In this document: positions 6,863 to 15,393 of the stretch, piece after piece
Position numbering within the stretch: the first letter of the stretch is position 1
How the letters are laid out: the number at the start of each line of letters is the position of its first letter
Assembly: GCA_035551995.1 (NCBI GenBank)
Contig: DASZME010000067.1
Span: 1-64,000 of the forward strand
DNA from: RYN-428 sp035551995
Lineage (GTDB): Bacteria > Planctomycetota > Phycisphaerae > Tepidisphaerales > Tepidisphaeraceae
Length of the DNA stretch: 64,000 bases
Reading direction: 5' to 3'
The notes under the pieces: model-generated
What the model was told of the DNA's origin: nothing
The model's database searches: none
Seen by the model: only the letters and a program-made list of their open reading frames with translations
Made by a program: the position numbers and the translations under genes

Positions 6863-7906
6863 TTAAACTTCCACTTCCGCGCCATCGCGCCGCTTGGCTG
6901 CCATCGCTTTCTCGGCCGGGACGCGCACGCGGGAAGCCCATCCGAGCAACGCCATTCCGCGAATAATCCAGTAAGACGTATCGGGTTGGCGCCAACCCAG
7001 ACCATGCGTCGCGGACGTAGGGAAGGCGTGGTGGTTATTGTGCCATCCTTCGCCGAGGGCAAGAACCCCGACGATCCAGTTATTTCGGCTCTGGTCGTGG
7101 GTGCGATAGGGTTGGCTTCCCCATAGATGGCAAATCGAATTCACGCTCCAGGTAATGTGATGGACCATGAGAACGCGAATAATCCCGCCCCAGATCAATC
7201 CGAGCAGCGCGCCGATCCATGAATGGGTGATTATTCCGCCAAGCAGAGCCGGTATGATCAGGCTCAGGCTGACCCATAAGGGATATAAATCGCTAATCCG
7301 TGTCAGGATTTGATCTTTGAGCAGATCGGGAACGTAAGAAGCCAGCGTAGGAGAATCCGGCTTAAAAACCCACCCGACATGGGCGTGAAAAGCGGCGCCG
7401 ACCCGGCTGAGGAGATTGCCTTCATGAACATGCGGCGAATGCGGATCGCCCTCGAGATCGGAATACTGATGGTGCCGTCGATGAACCGCCACCCACCACA
7501 ACAGCGGACCCTGCACGCACATCGATCCCAGGACCGCCAAGGTATAACGTACGGATCGCGGCGCCTCGAACGCGCGGTGCGTGAACAGGCGGTGAAAGCC
7601 GACGGTCACGCCAAAACCGGTAAACAGATACATGGCCACGTAGATCGACAGTTGTCCCCAGCCCATGCCGTGTCCCCAGAACAGCGCGAACGCCGCGGCA
7701 ACGACGACAAGCGGTACAATGACCGACGTGAGATCGATCGCGCGCGATATCGGCGAAATAAGCGGACGCCCGACGCTCTTTGCCGATGGCCGGCAGGGGC
7801 TTTCGACGATAAAGAGGTTTGGAGTGCCGCTTTGACGATCGGGGGCGCCGTCGGGTTCCGCGACAGCGAGGTTAGACTGATATTCCATCGGAGAGATATT
7901 AGGCAT
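6863..7906 (-). CDS. acyl-CoA / fatty-acid desaturase
   Basis: The enzyme introduces a double bond into acyl chains using a di-iron centre and membrane electron donors. With the start at 7906 it has 347 residues. All three histidine boxes of the stearoyl-CoA-type family are present: HRLFTH at 105-110, HRRHH at 142-146 and HNNHH at 289-293, with hydrophobic segments near 58-78, 85-103, 209-226 and 230-247. The open frame extends to 8086, but that would overlap the divergent sigma-factor gene; the ATG at 7906 lacks a strong ribosome site and the ATG at 7888 is possible. Membrane-fluidity adjustment is the likely role. The gene is divergent from an ECF sigma/anti-sigma pair. Confidence 0.85.
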   Translation of the reverse strand: MPNISPMEYQSNLAVAEPDGAPDRQSGTPNLFIVESPCRPSAKSVGRPLISPISRAIDLTSVIVPLVVVAAAFALFWGHGMGWGQLSIYVAMYLFTGFGVTVGFHRLFTHRAFEAPRSVRYTLAVLGSMCVQGPLLWWVAVHRRHHQYSDLEGDPHSPHVHEGNLLSRVGAAFHAHVGWVFKPDSPTLASYVPDLLKDQILTRISDLYPLWVSLSLIIPALLGGIITHSWIGALLGLIWGGIIRVLMVHHITWSVNSICHLWGSQPYRTHDQSRNNWIVGVLALGEGWHNNHHAFPTSATHGLGWRQPDTSYWIIRGMALLGWASRVRVPAEKAMAAKRRDGAEVEV

Positions 7907-7989
7907 TCGCGCACGTTTGGCTTTCAATTTTCTTGAAAAAAAAACCGGCCGGCGCATCTTAATCATGAGTCGCCGCGGAGGAATAGCTA

Positions 7990-8517
7990 ATGGCAGCGCT
8001 TCAAGGGCCGACTGACGACACAGCCTGGGAAGCCATGCTCCGCGAGCAGATGAGCCGCAACGGACGGCTGTTTTATCGCCTTGCATTTGGCGTGCTGCGC
8101 GATCACGAAGCGGTCGAAGATGTTTGTCAGCAGGCCATGCTGAAAGCGTGGGAATGCCGCGATGAACTTCGGCAAGGCGCGGCCCTCCGCAACTGGCTGG
8201 CGCGGGTGATCGTCAATCGGAGCATTCAGGCCCGCCGTCGCAGATCAGTGGAGCGCAAGGCGCTGGCGAACCACTCGCGCGAGCCGGCGTTTTGGGACGA
8301 GGCTTTTCACGGCGACGAGCGGACGGACGCGGTATTGGCGGCGATGGATCGTTTGCCGGAGCAGGTTCGCGTCGTGGTCGCCCTGCGGTTGATGCAGGGC
8401 GTGTCGGGCAACGAGGTGAAGGAACTGCTAGGTTTATCCGCGCCGGAAGTCTCGCGGCTCTTGCACCGGGGAATGGAAATGCTTCGCGGAATTCTGGCGG
8501 ATTGGCAGCCCGCCTGA
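7990..8517 (+). CDS. ECF-type RNA polymerase sigma factor
   Basis: The 175-residue protein has a sigma-2 region (about 22-85, including HEAVEDVCQQAMLKAWE) and a sigma-4 helix-turn-helix region (about 112-168, LPEQVRVVVALRLMQGVSGNEV then LSAPEVSRLLHRGMEML, quoted as two parts). It should direct RNA polymerase to stress or envelope promoters. A GGAGGA ribosome site precedes the ATG by 7 nt. The next gene encodes a zinc-type anti-sigma factor 26 nt downstream, so the two form a standard regulatory pair. The signal is not visible from sequence. Confidence 0.85.
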   Translation: MAALQGPTDDTAWEAMLREQMSRNGRLFYRLAFGVLRDHEAVEDVCQQAMLKAWECRDELRQGAALRNWLARVIVNRSIQARRRRSVERKALANHSREPAFWDEAFHGDERTDAVLAAMDRLPEQVRVVVALRLMQGVSGNEVKELLGLSAPEVSRLLHRGMEMLRGILADWQPA

Positions 8518-8543
8518 CGGTCCGGCGATTAAGGAAGTGTCAT

Positions 8544-9437
8544 ATGTCATGCGAAGTTTATCGGCAGTTTGCCCTCGATCAGAACTGGGACCAAGACACG
8601 CGCCGCCGGGCCGCCCAGACGCTGCAACATTTGGAATCGTGCCCGGAATGCCAGCGGGCGGTTCAGGATTATGACCGGCTGCGCCAGACGCTCGGATCGT
8701 TTGCCGCCCAGGCCGACCCACCGGCGGGATGGGATCGATTCACGCCTCCGTCGCGATCGCCGTCACACCAATCCGACCGCGCCGCGCTGGAGCCGCCGAT
8801 CTCGCGCTTTCCGTCGCGATGGCGGGTCGCCTGGACAGGCATCGCCGCCGCGTTGTTTCTCGCCGCCAGCGTCGCCTTTGAGATGGGGCAGGCCTCGGCG
8901 CGGCCGACTTCGAACATTCGCGCGGGCGCATCCGTCCTTGACCATGCATTTTCCCCGCGCGATCTTCCCCAGCGCGAAGAGCTTTCGGATTTTGGTCAGA
9001 TCCGCAATTCGTCAAATGGCCTGGCGGGTTGGATGATCGCGGAAAAATCGACGTCGGAAATGGGCCTGAGCGATGGGGCGCATCCGCCCGGCCGTCAGGC
9101 GTTGATCCTTCGTCTGGCGCTCACGAACGGCCCCGAACTGACATCCAGCGCCGACCTGCTGATCGTTCCCGGCCAGACCGCCAATTTCAAAATCCCCGGC
9201 CATTACGGCCCGGACCTGCGCTATCGCATCACCACGTCGGCGATCGATCCGTCGCAATTTTCCCTGGCGCTGGATTTAACCGCCCCCGCCGTCGCCGAGC
9301 CCCTGGCCGCGCTGGCGACAAGCTTACGAATGCAATCGGGCGAGCGACTGACGGCCGGCCGATTGGTCACGGCGTACGGAGAATATGAATTGAACGTCAG
9401 CTTTGCCTACGCGAGATTGCCGGAAGTACGGCAATGA
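8544..9437 (+). CDS. membrane-anchored zinc-type anti-sigma factor
   Basis: The 297-residue protein begins with a short cytoplasmic domain bearing the ZAS signature H29-x3-C33-x2-C36, which binds ECF sigma factors. One membrane span follows at about 96-112 and then an extracytoplasmic domain of about 180 residues with no family I recognise. The chosen ATG has AGGAAG upstream; the longer open frame starting inside the sigma gene is rejected. By context it inhibits the sigma factor encoded just upstream. Its end is 26 nt from the convergent rimO stop. Confidence 0.78.
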   Translation: MSCEVYRQFALDQNWDQDTRRRAAQTLQHLESCPECQRAVQDYDRLRQTLGSFAAQADPPAGWDRFTPPSRSPSHQSDRAALEPPISRFPSRWRVAWTGIAAALFLAASVAFEMGQASARPTSNIRAGASVLDHAFSPRDLPQREELSDFGQIRNSSNGLAGWMIAEKSTSEMGLSDGAHPPGRQALILRLALTNGPELTSSADLLIVPGQTANFKIPGHYGPDLRYRITTSAIDPSQFSLALDLTAPAVAEPLAALATSLRMQSGERLTAGRLVTAYGEYELNVSFAYARLPEVRQ

Positions 9438-9463
9438 CCCGCGCCGGGCGCTCCTGACTTTAC

Positions 9464-10939
9464 TCAAGCCTTCACGACGCTCAAGCTGCGCGATTTGCTC
9501 TTTTGGACCTCGGCTACCAGGTCATATGCCTGGTAATCCGTCACCTTCACGCTGAGCATCTGCCCGGCGTGCAGATTCGCCCCCGACACATGCGTCACTG
9601 AATCAATATCCGGCGCCTGGCTGGCGCTTCGGGCCACCCAGCCGTCCTCTTCGTCCCGTCCCGCTCGACGATCGATGAGCACCTCAATCGTCTGGCCCAC
9701 CATCTTTTTTGCCTTCTTGAACGCCACCTGTTGCTGGACCAGCATTAACTCTTCCACACGCCGGGCCTTGACCTCGTCGGCGATCTGGTCTTCCATCCGC
9801 CCCATCGGCGTTCCCGGCTCGGCGCTGTACGGGAAGACGCCCATCATATCGAAACCAAAATCCTTGACGAACTTCACAAGCTCCTGATGCTGCGCCTCGG
9901 TCTCGCCCGGCGAGCCCGCGATAAAAGTCGTTCGGATCGCGATGCCCGGCGCCCATTTTCGCAGCTTCTCCAGCAGCGTTTGGATTTGAGCCCGGCTCAC
10001 CCGCCGTCGCATCCGCGTCAGCAGCTCGTCGTTGATATGCTGCAACGGCATGTCGATGTATTTCACCACGCGGGCGCTATCGGCGATCGTTTTTATCATC
10101 TCGTCGGTGAAACACGATGGGTACGCATACATCAGCCGAAGCCAATGCACGTCTTTCAATTCCTTATCGAGCGTCTTGAGCAACCCACTGAGGCCGGGGC
10201 CGTACCCGATGTCCGTGCCGAAACTGGTGGTGTCCTGTCCGATGAGATTGAGTTCGACCGCGCCGTCGGCGGCGAGTTCCTGGGCTTCGAGCAGAATCTG
10301 CTCGATCGGCTTGGATCGCATCGGGCCGCGGATGGACGGAATCGTGCAAAACGCGCACCCCTGATTGCACCCTTCGCTGATGCGCAGGTATGCGTAGTGG
10401 CGCGGCGTGAGCCGCAGGCGGGCGCGATCGTCTTCGAAGACGGGCAGGCGATTGGTTTTGGTCCGCTTTTCGTCCAGGCCGTCAAGCTGCATCTTTGAAT
10501 TGGCCGCAAGTTCTTTGGACAGATCGTGATACTTCCCGAGGTAGTGGCCATGCTCCTGGCGGGCGTTTTCCTTGCCTTGGACGGCTTGCACGATGTGTTC
10601 GCGATCGAATACCCCCACCAGCCGATCCACGCCCGGCACCTCCGCCAGCAGCTTGGTTTTATGACGTTGAACCAGGCATCCGGCGACGACGACGCGCTTA
10701 CATTTGCCGTTGGTCTTCTGATCGATCGCCTCGCGAATGGCCGCGAGCGACTCGGTTTTTGACGCTTCAAGAAATCCACAGGTATTAATGACGATCGCGT
10801 CGGCCTGCGAGGCGTCGGAGGTGATCATCAATCCATCCTCCGCCAGAAGCCCGAGCATCCGCTCGCTGTCCACGAGGTTTTTTGGGCATCCGAGACTTAC
10901 GAACGCAACCGATTTAATTTTTGCGGCCGGCCTGGCCAT
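9464..10939 (-). CDS. rimO: ribosomal protein S12 methylthiotransferase RimO
   Basis: RimO adds a methylthio group to a conserved aspartate of ribosomal protein S12. The 491-residue protein has the N-terminal MTTase domain with three cluster-binding cysteines (about 18, 54 and 88; motifs SLGCPKNLVDSE and NTCGFL), the radical-SAM motif CNQGCAFC at 191-198, and a C-terminal TRAM domain from about 420. SLGCPKNLVDSE is characteristic of RimO rather than MiaB. The ATG at 10939 is preferred because GGAG lies 7 nt upstream; the frame runs on to 10966. An insertion of about 40 residues before the radical-SAM motif is somewhat long for the family. Confidence 0.95.
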   Translation of the reverse strand: MARPAAKIKSVAFVSLGCPKNLVDSERMLGLLAEDGLMITSDASQADAIVINTCGFLEASKTESLAAIREAIDQKTNGKCKRVVVAGCLVQRHKTKLLAEVPGVDRLVGVFDREHIVQAVQGKENARQEHGHYLGKYHDLSKELAANSKMQLDGLDEKRTKTNRLPVFEDDRARLRLTPRHYAYLRISEGCNQGCAFCTIPSIRGPMRSKPIEQILLEAQELAADGAVELNLIGQDTTSFGTDIGYGPGLSGLLKTLDKELKDVHWLRLMYAYPSCFTDEMIKTIADSARVVKYIDMPLQHINDELLTRMRRRVSRAQIQTLLEKLRKWAPGIAIRTTFIAGSPGETEAQHQELVKFVKDFGFDMMGVFPYSAEPGTPMGRMEDQIADEVKARRVEELMLVQQQVAFKKAKKMVGQTIEVLIDRRAGRDEEDGWVARSASQAPDIDSVTHVSGANLHAGQMLSVKVTDYQAYDLVAEVQKSKSRSLSVVKA

Positions 10940-12005
10940 ACAATCTCCAAACGACGGAATTTTCAATTCGATTTTTCGTCTCCCGGCGTTCCGGGAGCGG
11001 GTGGAAAAAGCCTGAACGCGAAAATGCCTGCTTTTAGCCTATCGGCCCACCGCGACAAAGTAAAACGTCCGGGAAGGCCGGCGGTTCATTCCGCGTTTCT
11101 TGGGAATGGCATTTCGTGCAGCGGTCCAAACCGTTTTCAGCGGCGGCCAGACGTTGAATCTTGGCTCATTTCTCGCCGGCTCAAAATCGCCGGCGCCTGA
11201 TCGACAACGCCGACGCCGCGGACATGATCGATCGCCGGCAATGGGAATAGGATGATAGATTCAGGCAGCAATAGCGTGACGGCTTCGTTGGGCGGGTTCC
11301 TCTTCCTTTCCCACGCAAATAACGAAAGGATGCCGCCCCGATCGCCGCGCCACATGGAGCACCGCGACAGGGCTGGAGCGATGGCAGCGCTTCGCCGGGA
11401 TAGGCCGTGTCATACTGAAACGACGAGCGACGAATGCGGCTTCGCTGACCGTCGAATTCCGCTCCACCAGCGGGACGGCGGGGGTGGCATTGGATCGGGT
11501 CATCCCCGACACGGGCGCAGATGCCGGCGTTGCCGGAGGCTCCGCAGCCTCAATCGCGTTTCAAATCTGGGCTCGATGTGATGGGCAGGACTACCAGTGT
11601 CGTCTGCAAGCCGATTTCTCAGGAACGGAGCGGATTTTAGGTCGTGACATTCTCAATCGTTTAGACATTCTCTTTCGGGGTGTGGTCGGTGAAGTCGTCA
11701 TCAATCCTTGATGTGGGCACGGCGCGTTGCGAAATTCACGCGCGGCCCGCTTGTGTCCCGGCTTTCCACACACAGCCGAGACGGCTGTTCTACGAATCGT
11801 TCAAAGTTCTTCGTTGCAAACATCACTAGCGTTGTGCGCGATCGATTCGTTCGATTCGCCCATCGGATTGTGCCTAATCTTTTTGATTGGACCAGAATAT
11901 CTGAGCGCGGCTTTCCCAAGGCGCGAGTGTCGTTTGACGCCTTTGCGCTTCATCCTATAATGCCGCCCGATTCGGCGCCGTGGAGCGCTCGGAAGGAGCC
12001 GGTGC
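10940..12005. other. 1-kb gap between rimO and lptD
   Basis: No intact gene is convincing here apart from the protease-like remnant at 11484-11711. Open frames on the plus strand at 11252-11581 and 11708-12148, and on the minus strand, have compositions typical of chance reading frames. The two flanking genes are divergent, so both promoters probably lie in this gap. Confidence 0.5.
11484..11711 (+). pseudogene. retropepsin-like aspartic protease remnant
   Basis: The frame from the GTG at 11484 encodes 75 residues. DTGADAG near residue 9 resembles the active-site DTGA of clan AA aspartic proteases, and the end, ILGRDILNRLDILFRG with GEVVI, strongly resembles the conserved C-terminal ILGRD segment of the same family. 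The spacing between the two is shorter than usual, and no good start or ribosome site is visible upstream although the frame stays open. A decayed or internally deleted gene is the best reading; a short functional protease cannot be excluded. Confidence 0.35.
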
Positions 12006-14909
12006 TTGGGTTGGCGTGGTATTTTTATTGTTCTGGCCGCTCTCGTTCCGCTCTCCGCTGCGCCGGCTTTTGCGCAATCGCAATCGCCAAGCGAACAACT
12101 CACCCTCACCGGCAAAGTCGCCGCCACCTGGATTCAAGATCGAGATAACGTCGTTCTGTTGCGCGGGCCGGTCAAAATCGCGTTTGACCGCGCCACGCTC
12201 ACCGCCGACAACGCGGTCGTCTGGCTGGCGCCTGCAAGCCAGGACAATCTCGACATTCAAAACGCCCGCGTCGCCCTTCTTGGCCATGCGAAGCTTGAAC
12301 GCGACGGAAGCACGCGCACGGGCGATCGGCTGTTTGTCACGGCACTCGTGCGCGGCCAGGGAATTCGCATCGAGGCGGATGATCGGGTGGCGCGGGACGA
12401 TTCCAAAACCGAATTGTTTCGCCAGGCGCGGACACTGTTCGACGCCGAGCATGCCCAGGCGAGCGATCTTGCCGTCAACGCGCCCGCCACTCGCGCGACG
12501 TCGCAAACCAAACCGGCCACGCGCCCATCGAAAAACGTCGGCGGCATTCCCACCAGTGATTTGCCTTTGGTTTTCGAGGCCCAGAACATCGAATCGCTCA
12601 ACACCGACGAAGGAAACGTGGCGATCGTTCTCACCGGCGCGGTTCGCTTGATCGAGCGCCGTCCCAACAACGAATATCTTGAATTGAGCGCCGATTCGGC
12701 CGTCCTTTTCACCGCCGTGAAATCGATGAAGGAACTGTCCGAGTCCGGCGGGAAAAAGCATGGCAAGGAGACGATCAACGCCGCCTATCTTGAAGGGGAC
12801 GTGCAGATCGATTTTGTTCCCGTTCGTCCCGGGGCGACCGAGGAACGCCTGACCGCCAATCGATGTTATTACGAACTCGCCACCGACCGCGCCGTGATGA
12901 CCGACGCGATCATCCATACGAGCCTGCCGATCCGCGGAACGCCGATCATCATGCGGGCCAAGCTGGTTCGCCAACTCGCCCAAGGGGAATTTCAGGCGGA
13001 AAACACGAAGCTTTCGACCAGTTCCTTCGCCGTTCCCAGTTACAGCCTGGCGGCCGAAAAACTGTATCTGAAGTCCGAACCGTCGGGGGATCCGCGGACG
13101 GGCGACAATGTTTTTTTCGACGCCCGCAATACGTCGCTGGAGATGTTCGACATTCCTTTTTTCTTTCTCCCGCACACGGCGGGCGATATGAACCGCGGCT
13201 TTGCCCTGCGCGGAGTCGGGGGCGGCAACAGCCACGATTTCGGCCCGTTTTTTAAGACCTTCTGGGGACTTTTCGAGACGCTCGGCCAGGCGCCGCCCCC
13301 CGGCCTGGACGCGAATTACCGGCTGGATTATCTCGGCAAGCGCGGCCCGGGGGCGGGGGTCAACGCCGAGTACGGCGGCGGGTTTGTCACCACCACCACG
13401 CGCCAGCCCTGGGACTTCGAGGGGGAGCTGAAATCCTACTTCGTCTACGACCACGGCGAAGACGACCTGGGCCGAAAATACGAACGCATCAACGATCCCG
13501 CCACGCTTCGCGGCCAGGTTCTATGGGAGCACGAGCACTATTTCCCCGACGGGTGGCAAGCCCAGGTCCGACTCGGTTATGTCAGCGACGCCACGTTCAT
13601 GGAACAGTGGTTCCGCGATGAATTTCAGGACGGCGATCCTCGGAATTTCGTGGGGTACATCAAGCGGCAGGTGGATAACGAAGCGTTCTATTTCGGCGCC
13701 ACCTGGCAGCCCAATCATCTTGTCACCACCAGCGGCCAGCAGCAGGAACAGTTCGAGGTCGACCGCCTGCCGCAGGTCGGATACTACCGCGAAGGGGATT
13801 CTCTCCTGGGCGATCGCCTGACGTTCTTCAGCGAAAACGACGCCGAAGGGCTGCATTTCGCCAAGTCGCGCGCGTCGCTGGCCAGCCAGGGCTTTAGCCA
13901 GTACGTCACGCCCGGCCAGCCGGCGCTGGGAACGACCGGCGTCCCCGATCAAATCATCTGGCGCGGCGACTTTCGCCAGGAAGTGGATTGGCCCTTCACC
14001 GTCGGCCCGCTCCGCGTCGATCCGTACGTGATGGGCCGGTTTACCGAGTATTCCGATTCGCCGCAGGGCCAGGAGCGCGCCCGCGGAATGGTCGGCGCCG
14101 GCGCGCGGGTGTCCACCGAATTATGGAAGGTCGATCCTTTCGCCGAGAGCGATCTGCTTGACATTCATCAGCTTCGGCACGTGATTACGCCGGAGATCAA
14201 TGTCTTCACCAGCGCCATGAATCTGAATCGCGGGCAGGTGTTTGTCTTTGACGAATCGGTGGACACGATCAACGACATCAGCGCCGCCCAGTTCGCCATT
14301 AACCAGCGATGGGAAACCAAGCGCGGCGGGCCGGGCCAATGGCGCAATGTCGATGTCTTCAGCCTCAATGTCGAAGTGGACGTTTTCGAGAACAAGCCAA
14401 ACTCAAAACTCTACAACAACCCGTATGATTTTCGCGGGCTTTATTTCGGCAGTTATCCCGAAGAATCGATTCCCCGCGATGCAGTCAACGCCGACGCCTC
14501 CTGGCGCCTCAGCGACAATACCGTCGTGCTTGGAGATACGTCCTTCAACCTCGATCGCGGCCGACTGGCCACCCTGGCGATGGGGATACTCGTTCGGCGC
14601 GATACGCGATTTTCATACTTCGTGGGCAACCGTTACGTCGCGGACCTCAACTCGAACATCACCAGCGTTCACGCCGACTACGAGATCACTTCCAAATATA
14701 CGCTCGATCTCGATCAGCAATTCGATTTCATCCAGTCCAAGAACGTGATCTCAAGCGTGGCGATACTGCGGAAATTCGACACGTTCATGATGGCCTTCCG
14801 CTATTACGTCGATGAAACGACACACGAAAGCGGGTTCGGCTTCAACCTTTTTCCGATCGGGCTCGGGCAGGGATTCGACACAAGCTCGTTCGACACGTTT
14901 CGCAAGTAG
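12006..14909 (+). CDS. lptD: LPS-assembly protein LptD (OstA-like)
   Basis: LptD is the outer-membrane barrel that inserts lipopolysaccharide into the outer leaflet. The 967-residue product starts with a signal peptide (FIVLAALVPLSAAPAFA), then OstA/LptA-like beta-jellyroll repeats (about 30-330, for example LTGKVAATW, VKIAFDRATLTADNAVVW), then a long beta-barrel region including WPFTVGPLRVDPYV and RHVITPEINVFTS. The start codon is TTG at 12006, chosen because GGAAGGAG lies about 8 nt upstream and the signal peptide begins directly there. It stands alone, without lptA, lptE or surA homologues nearby. Family assignment is by layout and motifs and is fairly firm. Confidence 0.78.
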   Translation: MGWRGIFIVLAALVPLSAAPAFAQSQSPSEQLTLTGKVAATWIQDRDNVVLLRGPVKIAFDRATLTADNAVVWLAPASQDNLDIQNARVALLGHAKLERDGSTRTGDRLFVTALVRGQGIRIEADDRVARDDSKTELFRQARTLFDAEHAQASDLAVNAPATRATSQTKPATRPSKNVGGIPTSDLPLVFEAQNIESLNTDEGNVAIVLTGAVRLIERRPNNEYLELSADSAVLFTAVKSMKELSESGGKKHGKETINAAYLEGDVQIDFVPVRPGATEERLTANRCYYELATDRAVMTDAIIHTSLPIRGTPIIMRAKLVRQLAQGEFQAENTKLSTSSFAVPSYSLAAEKLYLKSEPSGDPRTGDNVFFDARNTSLEMFDIPFFFLPHTAGDMNRGFALRGVGGGNSHDFGPFFKTFWGLFETLGQAPPPGLDANYRLDYLGKRGPGAGVNAEYGGGFVTTTTRQPWDFEGELKSYFVYDHGEDDLGRKYERINDPATLRGQVLWEHEHYFPDGWQAQVRLGYVSDATFMEQWFRDEFQDGDPRNFVGYIKRQVDNEAFYFGATWQPNHLVTTSGQQQEQFEVDRLPQVGYYREGDSLLGDRLTFFSENDAEGLHFAKSRASLASQGFSQYVTPGQPALGTTGVPDQIIWRGDFRQEVDWPFTVGPLRVDPYVMGRFTEYSDSPQGQERARGMVGAGARVSTELWKVDPFAESDLLDIHQLRHVITPEINVFTSAMNLNRGQVFVFDESVDTINDISAAQFAINQRWETKRGGPGQWRNVDVFSLNVEVDVFENKPNSKLYNNPYDFRGLYFGSYPEESIPRDAVNADASWRLSDNTVVLGDTSFNLDRGRLATLAMGILVRRDTRFSYFVGNRYVADLNSNITSVHADYEITSKYTLDLDQQFDFIQSKNVISSVAILRKFDTFMMAFRYYVDETTHESGFGFNLFPIGLGQGFDTSSFDTFRK

Positions 14910-14968
14910 CCGCGGCGTGCGTCGCGCGCGGTTCGGCGGCTCGCTCATGATGAAACAGGGAGCCGCCA

Positions 14969-15373
14969 ATGGCAGACGGGACCGAAAAAAATAAACCGGC
15001 CGGCGAATCATACGACCCGCGCGTCGTGCTCGCCGCCGAACGCACGCTGCTGGCATGGATTCGGACGGGTCTGGCGCTGATGGGATTTGGATTCGTCGTT
15101 TCGCGATTCGGCTTTTTTCTTCGCGAGATCGCGACGGTTCGAGGCGTTCCTCCGATCAAGCACGCCGGCCTGTCGCAAGCGGCGGGGATCGGACTGGTCG
15201 CGCTGGGCGTGATCGTTACCGCGTTAGCCGGCGCAAGACACGTTCAATTCGTCAGGCGTTATCTCAACGCCGAGCTTCCCAGACCCGGCGCCGTCTCGCT
15301 GAGCGTGGTTCTTGCGGTTGTTTTATCGCTGCTCGGTATCGCGATGGCCGCTTATCTTATCATCGTGCGGTAA
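14969..15373 (+). CDS. DUF202 (YidH-like) membrane protein
   Basis: The 134-residue protein has the DUF202 signature AAERTLLAWIRTGLALMGFG (residues 17-36), followed by a second hydrophobic segment (about 64-82) and a third at the C terminus (about 112-132). The function of the family is unknown. It ends 20 nt before the RND pump gene and is probably co-transcribed with it. AGGGA precedes the start. Confidence 0.85.
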   Translation: MADGTEKNKPAGESYDPRVVLAAERTLLAWIRTGLALMGFGFVVSRFGFFLREIATVRGVPPIKHAGLSQAAGIGLVALGVIVTALAGARHVQFVRRYLNAELPRPGAVSLSVVLAVVLSLLGIAMAAYLIIVR

Positions 15374-15393
15374 GTGATCCGCGGAGCCTTTCC

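Noticed and set aside
7907..8086. 60-residue N-terminal extension of the desaturase
   Set aside because: It would overlap the divergent sigma-factor start and contains no family sequence.
11955..13454. 499-residue open frame antisense to lptD
   Set aside because: It lies entirely opposite a gene with signal peptide, family motifs and ribosome site, and its low-complexity Arg/Gly-rich translation is typical of a shadow frame in GC-rich DNA.
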